Shown piece after piece: positions 1-7,789 of a stretch of 64,000 bases of DNA. The position numbers and the translations under genes are program-made. The notes below the pieces were generated by a model. That model was not told where the DNA came from, did no database searches, and worked only from the letters and a program-made list of their open reading frames with translations. Source of the stretch: Mycolicibacterium lutetiense (GTDB taxonomy: Bacteria; Actinomycetota; Actinomycetes; Mycobacteriales; Mycobacteriaceae); assembly GCF_017876775.1 (NCBI RefSeq), contig NZ_JAGIOP010000002.1, forward strand, positions 2,852,001 through 2,916,000, in the 5' to 3' direction. Position 1 is the stretch's first letter, and each line of letters starts with the position of its first letter.

Positions 1-336
1 ACCGACGAGAATCGTTGGCAGCGACTTATTTTCGATGACCCCGCAGCGGCAACCTACCAACAGATGAACGGTGAACTGGTGCCGGTGCGCGCCGATTTCC
101 TCTCCGACAGCCGACTGGAACTCACCACGCTGACAAACGCAACCGGCGGAAACGACGGGCGCAGGCCACCCTTCGCGACGCTGTCTGCTGATCAACCCAC
201 CCCAGACCGACTGTTACTGCACGGGCAACTGCGCGACCGTCCGGTTGCGATCAACCTGGAACGCGTGGATCCGAACAATTTCACTTTGCGCAGCCGCGGA
301 TTCCACTGGGTGCAGGATTACGCGTACTTCGGCTGA
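1..336 (+). CDS. C-terminal end of a DoxX-like membrane protein (partial)
   Basis: The reading frame is open from the first base and stops at 336, so only the last 111 residues are present; the Met at 64 is not taken as the start. The segment has no membrane helix. It ends in the motif RGFHWVQDYAYF, preceded by repeated hydrophobic/charged strands (PDRLLLHGQLRDRPVAINLE). From memory, this pattern resembles the soluble tail that follows the helices in some DoxX-like/MauE-like membrane proteins. The family assignment is therefore tentative. Only the C-terminal position and the truncation by the window edge are certain. Confidence 0.55.
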   Translation, partial: TDENRWQRLIFDDPAAATYQQMNGELVPVRADFLSDSRLELTTLTNATGGNDGRRPPFATLSADQPTPDRLLLHGQLRDRPVAINLERVDPNNFTLRSRGFHWVQDYAYFG

Positions 337-630
337 TATGTAGGCATGGTTTGTCAAGGGACAGGTGAAGCTCACTCGTTGATCTTCGCTGCACCTCCAC
401 ACGCTCTCGATGCCACCCGCCGCTCAGCCAGCACCAGTTGCCGCCGGATCAGAAACAGCGGAAACGCCACACTCACGGCAAGGACCGCACTGAGCACCAG
501 GTAGATCCACACCTTCGGGATGCCGATCCGGCGCGCCTCGACCACCATGAACACAAAGGCCGCCAACGCGAACACCAATAGGTCGTTGGTGAGCGAGGAC
601 GTCGCGTAGTTGGTGTAGCCGCTCTGGAAG

Positions 631-675
631 TGTCGACCGTCGCGTAATTCCCCCGGGGTGTCCGTCACGTAATTC
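631..675. repeat. IS21 left end with two transposase-binding repeats
   Basis: Two copies of a GTC(A/G)CGTAATTCC(C/G)CC unit lie in tandem at about 638-654 and 662-676. IS21 elements are known to carry several such repeats at each end as IstA binding sites. The matching right-end set has three copies. Confidence 0.8.
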
Positions 676-701
676 CGCCACCGGTGGGCCTCGGTGTAGG
701 T

Positions 702-1484
702 CTACCGGGATGGCTTGGTGTTGTCTACCGGCGCGCTAGCGCCGGGTCTTTTTCGGGGTCTGTAGCTAGGGCCGTCCATCAGGATTTGGTGGCTGGTATT
801 GATCAACCGGTCGAGCAGTGACTCGGCGACGACGGGGTTGGGGAACAGGTTGTACCAGTCCTTTGGTGATCGGTTGGAGGTCAGGATGAGCGGTTTGCCG
901 TTGACGGCGCGGTCGGAGATCAACTCGTAGAGGTCGTCGGCGTGCATCGCGGTGTGCTCGCGCATGGCGAAGTCGTCGAGGATGAGCACGAGCGGTTTGG
1001 TGTATTCGCGGATGCGTTGACCCCAGGTGCGATCGGCGTGACCGCCGGCGAGGTCGGAGAGCACCCGGGAGGTCTTGGCGAAGCGGACGTCGCCGCCGCG
1101 GCGGGCTACGGCGTGGCCAAGTGCTTGTGCCATATGGGTTTTCCCGACGCCGACGGGTCCGTAGAGGATGACTGATTCGGCGGCGTCGAGCCACCGCAGT
1201 GCGGCCAGGTCTCGCAGCATCGCGGCGGGCAGTTTGGTGTTGGCGGTGAAGTCGAAGGATTCGAAGGTCGATTGTTCCTCGAAGCGGGCTCGGCGGATGC
1301 GCCGGGTGAGGGCGGCGGATTCGCGGCGGGCGATCTCGTCTTCGCAGAGAACTTGGAGGAAGTCGAGGTGTCCGAGGGTGCCGTCGCGGGTTTGGGCCAG
1401 CCGGGTGTCGAGGGTGTCGAGCATGCCGGTGAGTTTGAGGGTGCGTAGCGCATTGCGCAGGGCGGGGTCGAGAATGCTGCTCAT
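702..1484 (-). CDS. istB: IS21 helper ATPase IstB
   Basis: This 260-residue AAA+ ATPase is the IS21 transposition helper that assists IstA in target choice and strand transfer. The Walker A motif is YGPVGVGKTH (about residues 109-118) and the Walker B motif is LVLILDDF (about 164-171). A conserved ILTSNRS sensor segment follows at about 200. The N-terminal region LKLTGMLDTLDTRLAQ is typical of IstB. The gene lies 61 bp downstream of istA on the same strand inside the element. Length and motifs match full-size IstB. Confidence 0.95.
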   Translation of the reverse strand: MSSILDPALRNALRTLKLTGMLDTLDTRLAQTRDGTLGHLDFLQVLCEDEIARRESAALTRRIRRARFEEQSTFESFDFTANTKLPAAMLRDLAALRWLDAAESVILYGPVGVGKTHMAQALGHAVARRGGDVRFAKTSRVLSDLAGGHADRTWGQRIREYTKPLVLILDDFAMREHTAMHADDLYELISDRAVNGKPLILTSNRSPKDWYNLFPNPVVAESLLDRLINTSHQILMDGPSYRPRKRPGASAPVDNTKPSR

Positions 1485-1545
1485 AGGTTGATGTCCTTGG
1501 TTCTGATCGAATGATGTTGATTGACAGTCAGATACGATGCGGTGG

Positions 1546-3108
1546 TTACGCGGTCTCGCCGGTGGTGGTGTCGAATGCTTGCGGTCCGCGCAGATGGGCC
1601 GCGGCCTGCGGGGCGGCGGATTCGGGAATGCCGTCGAGTTCGGTGCCGGCGACCAGGATCCCCTTGACGGTGCGGTAGCTCGGATCGCCCACAGCTATCG
1701 AACGGGCGCAGGCGGCCTCCAGGCGGACGTCGCCGACGGTCTTGCGCAGTGCGAGGACGCCTTGGGCGCTGCGCAACCGGTGGATGGCGTTGACTTCCAT
1801 GAACTCGGCGATGACCTGGGTGCAGGCCGGTCCGACCTCGGCGGCCACCCGGCGGCACCAGGTCGGGTTGCGCATCGTGAAGGCGATCTTCTCCGGCGGG
1901 TAGTGCTCAAAGTCGGTGGCCCGCCCGCGGTGATGGGTGACGTGGGTGGCCACCACGTCACCGCCGTGCACGATCTGCACGATGTCACCGCAGGTGCGAG
2001 CATGGACCTGCTGGCCCATCAGCCGCCACGGAACCGAGTACAGCGCCTTGCCGACCTTGACGTGGCAGTCGGTGGCGACCTTGCCCGTCGACCACACCGC
2101 GAGCTGAAATGCGTTCTGAGGCAACGGTAATAATGCACGTCGTTCGACGGTGGCGAAGACGAACCCGGGTTGCTCACCGTCCAGCGCCCGCGACTGTCGC
2201 ACCCCGGCGACCTCACGGCACCACGCCACCGCGGCGGCCTGCATCTGCTCCAGCGAGGTGAACTCCCGACCCCGCCAGAACGAGTCCCGAACGTATTGCA
2301 TCGGCCGCTCGACGCGTGGTTTGTCCTTCGGCTTGTTCGCCCGCGCCGGATCGACCAGGCAGCCGTAGTGCGCACCCAGCTCGGCGTAGGCCTTGTTGAT
2401 CTTCGGGTCATAGAGATCCGGTCGAGTGACACCGGTCTTCAGGTTGTCCGGGACCAGCCGGGCCGGGACACCCCCGAAGAACTCGAACGCCGCCACATGC
2501 GAAGCGCACCAGGAGGATTGATGCATCTTCAGGACCGGTTGGACGAACAGGTGCCGTGAGTGAGCCAGCACCATCACGAACGCCCACACCGTGACGCGTC
2601 GACCGCTGACCGGGTCGAACCACATCCCGAGCTTGCCGTAGTCGATCTGGGCTTCGCTGCCCGCCGGCACCGGCCCGCGCGGCACGGTCACCTTGTTGCG
2701 GGCCGCCTCCTCGGAAAGGTTCCCCGAGATCCACCTGCGCACTGAGGATTCCGAGGCGGCAACGCCATGCTCGTCGCGCAGCCGCTGCGCCACCGTCGCC
2801 GCACTGACCTCGGCTTTGAGCCAGTCACGGATCCGGTCGCGGTGCACCTCGATCCCGGGCCAGGTCGTGGCCCGCAGGCCGGGGTCGGCGATCTCGGGGA
2901 ACCACCGGCCGACATGGGCCGCCCACGCCGTCTCGGTGATCGGCACTCCGCCGGGGGTCAGTGACTCCGCGATCGCCGGCGCCAGATACTTTGCGATGGT
3001 CTTGCGGTCGATGCCCAAACTCTCCGCGAGCTGGCGCTGGGACCGACCCGCATGCCAATGGGTCAACAACTCGATCAGGTCGAACACGTCGAAACTTCTC
3101 CTCGCCAT
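1546..3108 (-). CDS. istA: IS21 transposase IstA
   Basis: This 520-residue DDE transposase begins with a helix-turn-helix (RSQRQLAESLGIDRKTIAKY, about residues 21-40) expected to bind the terminal repeats. The DDE core is visible as QIDYGKLG (first Asp), VPDNLKTGV (second Asp) and KPRVERPMQYV (Glu). The C-terminal beta-barrel-type region follows after residue 330. The length is normal for IstA and the frame is intact. It lies directly upstream of istB and is probably co-transcribed with it from a promoter near the right end of the element. Confidence 0.95.
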   Translation of the reverse strand: MARRSFDVFDLIELLTHWHAGRSQRQLAESLGIDRKTIAKYLAPAIAESLTPGGVPITETAWAAHVGRWFPEIADPGLRATTWPGIEVHRDRIRDWLKAEVSAATVAQRLRDEHGVAASESSVRRWISGNLSEEAARNKVTVPRGPVPAGSEAQIDYGKLGMWFDPVSGRRVTVWAFVMVLAHSRHLFVQPVLKMHQSSWCASHVAAFEFFGGVPARLVPDNLKTGVTRPDLYDPKINKAYAELGAHYGCLVDPARANKPKDKPRVERPMQYVRDSFWRGREFTSLEQMQAAAVAWCREVAGVRQSRALDGEQPGFVFATVERRALLPLPQNAFQLAVWSTGKVATDCHVKVGKALYSVPWRLMGQQVHARTCGDIVQIVHGGDVVATHVTHHRGRATDFEHYPPEKIAFTMRNPTWCRRVAAEVGPACTQVIAEFMEVNAIHRLRSAQGVLALRKTVGDVRLEAACARSIAVGDPSYRTVKGILVAGTELDGIPESAAPQAAAHLRGPQAFDTTTGETA

Positions 3109-3190
3109 CGGCGCCCTTCCTCACGAGTCGAACCGTGAGTCGAGCGAACCTGCCTACGAGGCCCACGAGCGGCTGCCACACCGCCCGGGT

Positions 3191-3271
3191 GGCGGAATTA
3201 CGTGACAGACGGGGTGGGGGAATTCCGTGACGGACGACCCTCAAGCTGGGGGAATTACGTGACCGCTGACA
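3191..3271. repeat. IS21 right end with three transposase-binding repeats
   Basis: Three copies of a GGNGGAATTACGTGAC-type unit, inverted relative to the left end, lie at about 3191-3206, 3216-3231 and 3248-3263. The middle copy has AATTCC instead of AATTAC. The outermost copy ends in the terminal TGACA of the element. Confidence 0.8.
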
Positions 3272-3494
3272 CTGGAAGAAGTCGATCAGGCTCGTGCTTT
3301 CGGTAGTGACGTAGCGGATGTTGTTCCACCAGGTACCGATCAGCGCGATCACCGCCAGCACGGCGTAGGTGCCGCACAAGATCTTGTCGTTTCGTGTCAG
3401 CATTGCCATCGTCACGCCTCCCCGTCACATCGACCCGTACCAGGTGAACGTATCTATCCGGCGGCGTCCTCGGGGCCATTTGTTCGACCAGACG

Positions 3495-3514
3495 GTGAGT
3501 GAGTACTCTCTCAC
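3495..3514. promoter_or_regulatory. Dyad operator before the TetR gene
   Basis: A 20-bp near-perfect palindrome, GTGAGTGAGTACTCTCTCAC, differs from symmetry only at one mirrored pair. It ends one base before the GTG chosen as the TetR start, so the regulator probably represses its own gene and the acyl-CoA dehydrogenase behind it. It also lies between the TetR gene and the divergent DUF2834 gene. Confidence 0.6.
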
Positions 3515-3515
3515 C

Positions 3516-4121
3516 GTGTCATCCGGACGGGACCGACTGTTAGCGACAGCGCTGAAGCTGTTCGCCGCGAAGGGGTACGCCGCGACCTCGGTGGCCCACA
3601 TCCAGCAGGCCGCCGGCCTGGCACCGGGGTCAGGAGCGCTCTACAAGCACTTCGGCTCCAAACGGGAACTGCTCGAGTCCGCAGTTGCGCACCGCATCGA
3701 CGCGATCGTGACCGCGCGTGAGCAGTACGACGCCGGCCATCCCAAGACCACCGAAGAAGCGGTACGCAGCGCGGGGCAATTGATCTGGGCCAACCTGACC
3801 GAGAGCGAGGAACTGCTCCGGGTCATGCTGCGGGAACCCGACGAGCTCGGCGAGCTCGACGAGAAGACGTGGCAGGTCATCACCGACAACGCCTATCAAC
3901 GGTTCGCCGACGAACTGGCCGCCGCCAATCGCAGCGGCCGCTTCCAGATTCCCGACCCCGAGGCCACCGCGGCGGTCGCGATCGCCGGACTGTCCTATGC
4001 CGCGACGCTGCAGGCCCTCACCGGGCGCTTGCCGGGCAACGTCGACAACGACCGCTTCTTCGAGGCCTGGGTCACCCAGACCGTCAGCACGATCAAACAA
4101 CACCGCTCGCAAAATAACTGA
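3516..4121 (+). CDS. TetR-family regulator
   Basis: A TetR repressor of 201 residues if started at GTG 3516, directly after the dyad operator; an in-frame upstream extension lacks regulator-like sequence. The N-terminal helix-turn-helix covers about residues 5-50 ([20 protein letters not shown], then [14 protein letters not shown]). The remainder is a helical ligand-binding domain. It lies 26 bp upstream of an acyl-CoA dehydrogenase on the same strand and probably controls it. The natural ligand is not evident, but an acyl-CoA is plausible from context. Confidence 0.9.
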   Translation: MSSGRDRLLATALKLFAAKGYAATSVAHIQQAAGLAPGSGALYKHFGSKRELLESAVAHRIDAIVTAREQYDAGHPKTTEEAVRSAGQLIWANLTESEELLRVMLREPDELGELDEKTWQVITDNAYQRFADELAAANRSGRFQIPDPEATAAVAIAGLSYAATLQALTGRLPGNVDNDRFFEAWVTQTVSTIKQHRSQNN

Positions 4122-4147
4122 CCGCCAACATATTTCAGGAGCAAACT

Positions 4148-5359
4148 GTGACATTCTCCATGCAACTGAGTGACGACGTGATCGAGGTCCGCGACTGGGT
4201 GCACCAGTTCGCGGCTGAGGTGGTGCGTCCGGCCGCCGCGGAGTGGGACGAGCGGGAGGAAACCCCGTGGCCGGTGATCCAGGAGGCCGCCAAGGTCGGG
4301 CTGTATTCCCCCGAACTGTTCGCCCAGCAGACCACCGAACCCACCGGGCTCGGCATGCTGACCGTGTTCGAGGAACTGTTCTGGGGTGATGCAGGCATCG
4401 CGCTGTCGATCCTGGGCACCGGACTGGCCGCAGCAGCGTTGGCGGGCAACGGAACTCCCGAGCAGATCGGCCAGTGGCTGCTCCCCATGTTCGGCACTGC
4501 CGACGAGCCCCAACTGGGCGCTTTCTGTTCTTCTGAACCCGACGCCGGTTCCGACGTCGGCGCCATCCGCACCCGTGCCCGCTTCGACGAGGCGACCCGC
4601 GAGTGGGTCCTCAACGGCACCAAGACCTGGGCCACCAACGGCGGCATCGCCAACGTCCACATCGTGGTCGCCTCGGTGTACCCCGAACTGGGGTCGCGCG
4701 GCCAGGCCACGTTCATCGTCCCGCCGGGCACCCACGGCCTGACGCAGGGACAGAAGTTCAAGAAGCACGGCATCCGCGCCTCGCACACCGCCGAGGTCGT
4801 GCTCGACAACGTGCGCCTGTCCGAGGACCTCATCCTCGGCGGGCGCGAGAAGTTCGAGGACCGCATCGCGAGGGTGAAGTCCGGTGCGTCGGCCGGCGGC
4901 CAGGCCGCGATGAAGACCTTCGAACGCACGCGCCCCTCGGTCGGCGCCATGGCGGTCGGCGTGGCCCGCGCCGCCTACGAATACGCACTCGACTATGCCT
5001 GCCAGCGTGAGCAGTTCGGCCGCAAGATCGGGGAATTCCAGGCCGTCGCGTTCAAGCTCGCCGACATGAAGAGCCGTATCGACGCCGCCCGGTTGCTGGT
5101 CTGGCGGGCCGGCTGGATGGCCCGCAACAACCAGGCCTTCGACAACGCCGAGGGCTCCATGGCCAAGCTGGTGGCCAGTGAGACCGCGGTCTACGTGACC
5201 GATGAGGCCATCCAGATCCTCGGCGGCAACGGCTACACCCGCGACTACCCGGTTGAGCGGATGCACCGCGACGCCAAGATCTTCACCATCTTCGAGGGCA
5301 CCAGCGAGATCCAGCGCCTGGTGATCTCCCGGGCGATCACCGGCCTGTCGATCCGGTAG
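4148..5359 (+). CDS. Acyl-CoA dehydrogenase
   Basis: A 403-residue FAD enzyme of the acyl-CoA dehydrogenase family, which introduces the alpha,beta double bond of an acyl-CoA and passes electrons to ETF. Visible motifs are [15 protein letters not shown] (substrate/FAD contact), [14 protein letters not shown], and the C-terminal [11 protein letters not shown] carrying the catalytic Glu of the general short-/medium-chain class. It starts at GTG 4148 with AGGAG at 4136-4140. It is probably co-transcribed with the upstream TetR gene. Substrate length cannot be told from sequence. Confidence 0.93.
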   Translation: MTFSMQLSDDVIEVRDWVHQFAAEVVRPAAAEWDEREETPWPVIQEAAKVGLYSPELFAQQTTEPTGLGMLTVFEELFWGDAGIALSILGTGLAAAALAGNGTPEQIGQWLLPMFGTADEPQLGAFCSSEPDAGSDVGAIRTRARFDEATREWVLNGTKTWATNGGIANVHIVVASVYPELGSRGQATFIVPPGTHGLTQGQKFKKHGIRASHTAEVVLDNVRLSEDLILGGREKFEDRIARVKSGASAGGQAAMKTFERTRPSVGAMAVGVARAAYEYALDYACQREQFGRKIGEFQAVAFKLADMKSRIDAARLLVWRAGWMARNNQAFDNAEGSMAKLVASETAVYVTDEAIQILGGNGYTRDYPVERMHRDAKIFTIFEGTSEIQRLVISRAITGLSIR

Positions 5360-5368
5360 CGGCGGCGG

Positions 5369-5635
5369 CTACGTGCCGTTGCGCTCGCGGTGCTTGCACC
5401 CGGGCCAGCAGCACGGTCGCCGCTGACCTTCCTCCAACTCCTCTTGAGTCCGGCGGATCCGTCGCTCGCGCGTCACCTGCTGCTTGGCGTCCTCGACCCA
5501 GCAGATGAACTCGTTGCGCGCGAGCGGCGTGATGTCGCGCCACGCATCCAGCGCGGTGGTGTTGCCGATGAGGGCGTCGCGCAGGTCCGCCGGCAGCTTG
5601 TGCACCACTCCACCGGGCACGGATTGGCCAGTCAC
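5369..5635 (-). CDS. Small YdeI/OmpD-associated domain protein
   Basis: This 88-residue protein consists of one YdeI-type domain. It shows LPADLRDALIGNTTALDAW, the ARNEFICWVEDAKQ motif and the RERRIRRTQEELEEG helix. It ends in a Cys-rich tail, CCWPGCKHR, that could bind metal. Stand-alone versions of this domain occur in mycobacteria; their function is not established. It is convergent with the acyl-CoA dehydrogenase (9 bp apart). Its start lies only 17 bp from the stop of the TnpB-like gene, so an IS607-type insertion may have replaced its native promoter. Confidence 0.75.
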   Translation of the reverse strand: MTGQSVPGGVVHKLPADLRDALIGNTTALDAWRDITPLARNEFICWVEDAKQQVTRERRIRRTQEELEEGQRRPCCWPGCKHRERNGT

Positions 5636-5652
5636 CAGGCCAGGTTAAGCGT

Positions 5653-7398
5653 CTATCGGTCGCTGACACTTGCTGACACGTGGGTGTCGCTGGTGTCGGG
5701 GAACGGTTGTGCAGAGGTGCTTGCCGCCGGGGCGGGTTGCTGGTCTCTGTCCCACACAGACGCTGTGCGTGCAGGAAGGCTTGGTGGGCGCTGAGCGCGG
5801 GCTGGCGCGACCGCGATGCTGTGTCGGGTTCGTTTGTGCCGCCGCTGTTTGGGTGTGGCGGTGGTCTTCTGCCGGGTCTTGCGCACCGGCTGATGTTCTG
5901 CGATGGTGACCCGCTTCGGTTTTCCTTTGGGCCGCTTGATCTTTGCCTTGCCGAGTAGGACGCGTTTGGCGATGTTCTGCCCCGCGATCTGATCACGGTT
6001 CGCTCGGTGAATCGCGCACGGTTCACAGGTCGCGGTGTGATACCCGCCAGGCCGGGTCAGTTCCTTATCGCAGCTAGGGCAGAGCGCGGAGGTGCCGCGT
6101 GGCGGGCACATCACCACTTCCAAGCCAGCCCGGGCGGCGGTATGCTCCAACGCCGAGACTGCGCGTCGTCGGGCGGATTGGGCAGCCCGATTGTTGTTCC
6201 CGCGGCCATGGCCGCGGGATTCGAGATCGCGTAGGTCTTCCACGGCGATCACCCCGGCCCCCGATCCGGTAGCCATCGCGGTCATGGTGGCGGCGAAGTC
6301 GAACGCCATGTCCCGGTTGATCCGTTGCCGTTTTGCGCCCAATGCCCTTCGGGTGTTGTGCAGGATCGCGATTTTGGCGGTCAAATGCGCGCGCGTGAGT
6401 TCAGGCGCGTTGACGGCGAGATTCGTCAGCCGGGCAATCTTGCCGGTCAACGCCTGGCCCTCGGCCTGCAGTCGGGCCAGCTTGATACCCAGACCGCGAT
6501 CGTCATAGACGTGGGTTGCCGCGTCGGTGACCAACCGTCCGTCGCGGTCGGCGACCATGGTGGCCGCGCCCAGCGAGGCCGGCGACCAGTCGATGCCCAG
6601 CGCCGCGGTCGCAGTGACTGTGCCCGGTTCGGGGACGGTTTCGGTGATCGTGAACCGCAACAGCGGTTTGCCGCGCTGCACACACAGCGTGGGCAGGTGC
6701 CAGCAGGCGATGTCACGTTCTTTCACATGCGGCGGTATCAAGCACCACAGCCGACACCACGCCCATTCACCACGTCCGGTCGGCGCGGCGCTAGTGGGCA
6801 GTTTGATGCGTAGCCACAGCCCGGCTGAATCCGGCGCACCCAGCTCGACCAGTTGGCGGTCGGCGGCCCCCAACCGCGCGATCCGCGCCACCGTGGGCGG
6901 TGCCTGGATCTCGGTAATCGACGATACTGTCTGACCGCCAGCGGCACGCAGTTGACGACAGAGGTTGCGCAGAAACGCCGTAGTCACATAGCCGGCCTGG
7001 TTCTCACCGAGGAGCTGGCGGTCCAGCCGGCCGTCCTCATCGAGGGCGGCGATCAGCGCATCCCGAAATGCCATGGTCTTGAGCACCGGCACCACGTTCG
7101 CTTGTGCCAGCCGCACCACCCGCGACGGTACGTACACCTCATCCGGGGGCGCCGGCACCCAACCCAACCGCGCGGCGACCGCTGCCGCTGTCGACGGCAA
7201 CCGGCGGCCCCACGTGTCGACCCCGGCATGCAGCGCGGCGAACGCGGCTGGCTGCCAACATGACTGCATCAACTCGGAGCTGAGCTGCTCGATCAAGTCC
7301 AGTAGCCAGCCGATCCGGGCATCGACCTCGATCACCTCGCCGGTGGTCTCGTCGACCGCCGCGGTGATCCGCAGTGCCACTGCTGACTGAATCACCAC
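5653..7398 (-). CDS. tnpB: TnpB-like RuvC nuclease of an IS607-type element
   Basis: A 581-residue protein with a complete RuvC-like site: ALGIDWSP (Asp270), VIAVEDLRDL (Glu387) and HRANRDQIAG (Asp469). A zinc ribbon lies between the last two, with CPSC (440, 443) and CEPC (458, 461). TnpB proteins are RNA-guided DNA nucleases ancestral to Cas12. This one has about 260 residues before RuvC-I, longer than in compact TnpB, and a basic, low-complexity C-terminal tail after residue 480. The start GTG at 7398 is uncertain. No CRISPR array is near. It may use an RNA from its own 3' end (inference). Confidence 0.85.
   Translation of the reverse strand: MVIQSAVALRITAAVDETTGEVIEVDARIGWLLDLIEQLSSELMQSCWQPAAFAALHAGVDTWGRRLPSTAAAVAARLGWVPAPPDEVYVPSRVVRLAQANVVPVLKTMAFRDALIAALDEDGRLDRQLLGENQAGYVTTAFLRNLCRQLRAAGGQTVSSITEIQAPPTVARIARLGAADRQLVELGAPDSAGLWLRIKLPTSAAPTGRGEWAWCRLWCLIPPHVKERDIACWHLPTLCVQRGKPLLRFTITETVPEPGTVTATAALGIDWSPASLGAATMVADRDGRLVTDAATHVYDDRGLGIKLARLQAEGQALTGKIARLTNLAVNAPELTRAHLTAKIAILHNTRRALGAKRQRINRDMAFDFAATMTAMATGSGAGVIAVEDLRDLESRGHGRGNNNRAAQSARRRAVSALEHTAARAGLEVVMCPPRGTSALCPSCDKELTRPGGYHTATCEPCAIHRANRDQIAGQNIAKRVLLGKAKIKRPKGKPKRVTIAEHQPVRKTRQKTTATPKQRRHKRTRHSIAVAPARAQRPPSLPARTASVWDRDQQPAPAASTSAQPFPDTSDTHVSASVSDR
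5660..5705. repeat. TGACAC/GTGTC repeat cluster at the tnpB 3' end
   Basis: On the plus strand two direct copies of GCTGACAC (near 5663-5680) are followed by two inverted copies, GTGTCGCTG and GTGTCGG. The pair CGCTGACAC/GTGTCGCTG can fold back on itself. This lies inside the last codons of the TnpB-like gene, where IS607-type elements carry their right end and guide-RNA scaffold. Either a recombinase-binding array or RNA structure would explain it. Confidence 0.4.
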
Positions 7399-7399
7399 A

Positions 7400-7636
7400 T
7401 CACCGGCGCTCTAACCGTTGAGCGCTCGCATCCAGCAGACGTTGTTGGTTCTGCCGGGACCGCAGCTGGTAGAAGCGGCCGGAGAACGACGCCAGCAGCG
7501 CCATGAAATCGTCCATCAGCTCCTCCAGCAACGATTTGTCTTCACGCTCATGCAGCGCCTCGACGCTAACCCCACACACTGACAAGTACCGCTCGATCCA
7601 GCCCACCATCACGGCTCGGCAACCCAGTTGCGACAC
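7400..7636 (-). pseudogene. C-terminal fragment of an IS607-type serine recombinase
   Basis: About 78 residues remain. The stretch MVGWIERYLSVCGVSVEALH followed by LLEELMDDFMALLASFSGRF and RSRQNQQRLL is the usual C-terminal third of IS607 TnpA. The N-terminal DNA-binding domain and catalytic Ser region are absent, and a TAA lies in frame about 24 bases upstream of the first possible start. It ends one base before the TnpB-like frame. No independent function is suggested. Confidence 0.75.
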
Positions 7637-7789
7637 GACATTGCCCTTACCGTGACCTTAGAAGGACCTTATTTTTCTTAGAGTTGGTGTACGGTGGGTG
7701 CTCAGGGCGGTTGTGGGCACGAGCACACCATTGTGTTATCGCAGGTCAAACCCGGACCTACCGCCTCGGTCGCGACGGAAGGACCCGAC

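Larger units (their letters stand above)
631..3271 (-). mobile_element. Complete IS21-family insertion sequence
   Basis: The element is 2641 bp. Its ends are inverted: the left end begins TGTCGACCGTCGCGTAATTC, and the right end read inward begins TGTCAGCGGTCACGTAATTC. It is flanked by direct 7-bp repeats CTGGAAG at 624-630 and 3272-3278, which lies in the 4-8 bp range known for IS21. It encodes istA and istB in order on the minus strand with no stop or frameshift. Both genes look intact and the target gene can be rebuilt exactly, so the copy may still be active (inference). Confidence 0.95.
372..3415 (-). pseudogene. DUF2834 family membrane protein, split by IS21
   Basis: The N-terminal piece (3415 to 3272, 48 residues) ends in SLIDFFQ. 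The C-terminal piece (623 to 372, 83 residues) begins SGYTNYATSSLTNDLL. Removing the insertion at 631-3271 and one copy of the 7-bp duplication CTGGAAG joins both pieces in frame to a 131-residue protein. It has three hydrophobic segments: near residues 14-30, after the TNDLL stretch, and at WIYLVLSAVLAVSVAFPLFL. That size and the TSSLTNDLL-type motif fit small DUF2834 membrane proteins. No other lesion is visible, so the insertion looks recent. An adjacent divergent TetR gene starts at 3516. Confidence 0.85.
5636..7660 (-). mobile_element. IS607-type remnant with intact TnpB-like gene
   Basis: The unit has a serine-recombinase tail (7400-7636) followed by a TnpB-like nuclease gene (5653-7398), the gene order of IS607-family elements. 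IS607 elements lack inverted repeats and target duplications, so the edges are approximate. The recombinase frame is closed by a stop near 7658 and lacks its catalytic N-terminal part. The element therefore cannot move by itself, although its nuclease gene is open over its full length. Confidence 0.7.

Noticed and set aside
3995..5266. A 423-codon open frame on the minus strand
   Set aside because: It lies antisense to the acyl-CoA dehydrogenase and its translation is Gly/His/Asp-rich without family motifs; it reflects GC-rich codon bias.
5636..7660. CRISPR array beside the Cas12-like TnpB protein
   Set aside because: I found no regularly spaced repeats of 25-40 bp on either side, and the neighbouring recombinase tail points to an IS607-type element.
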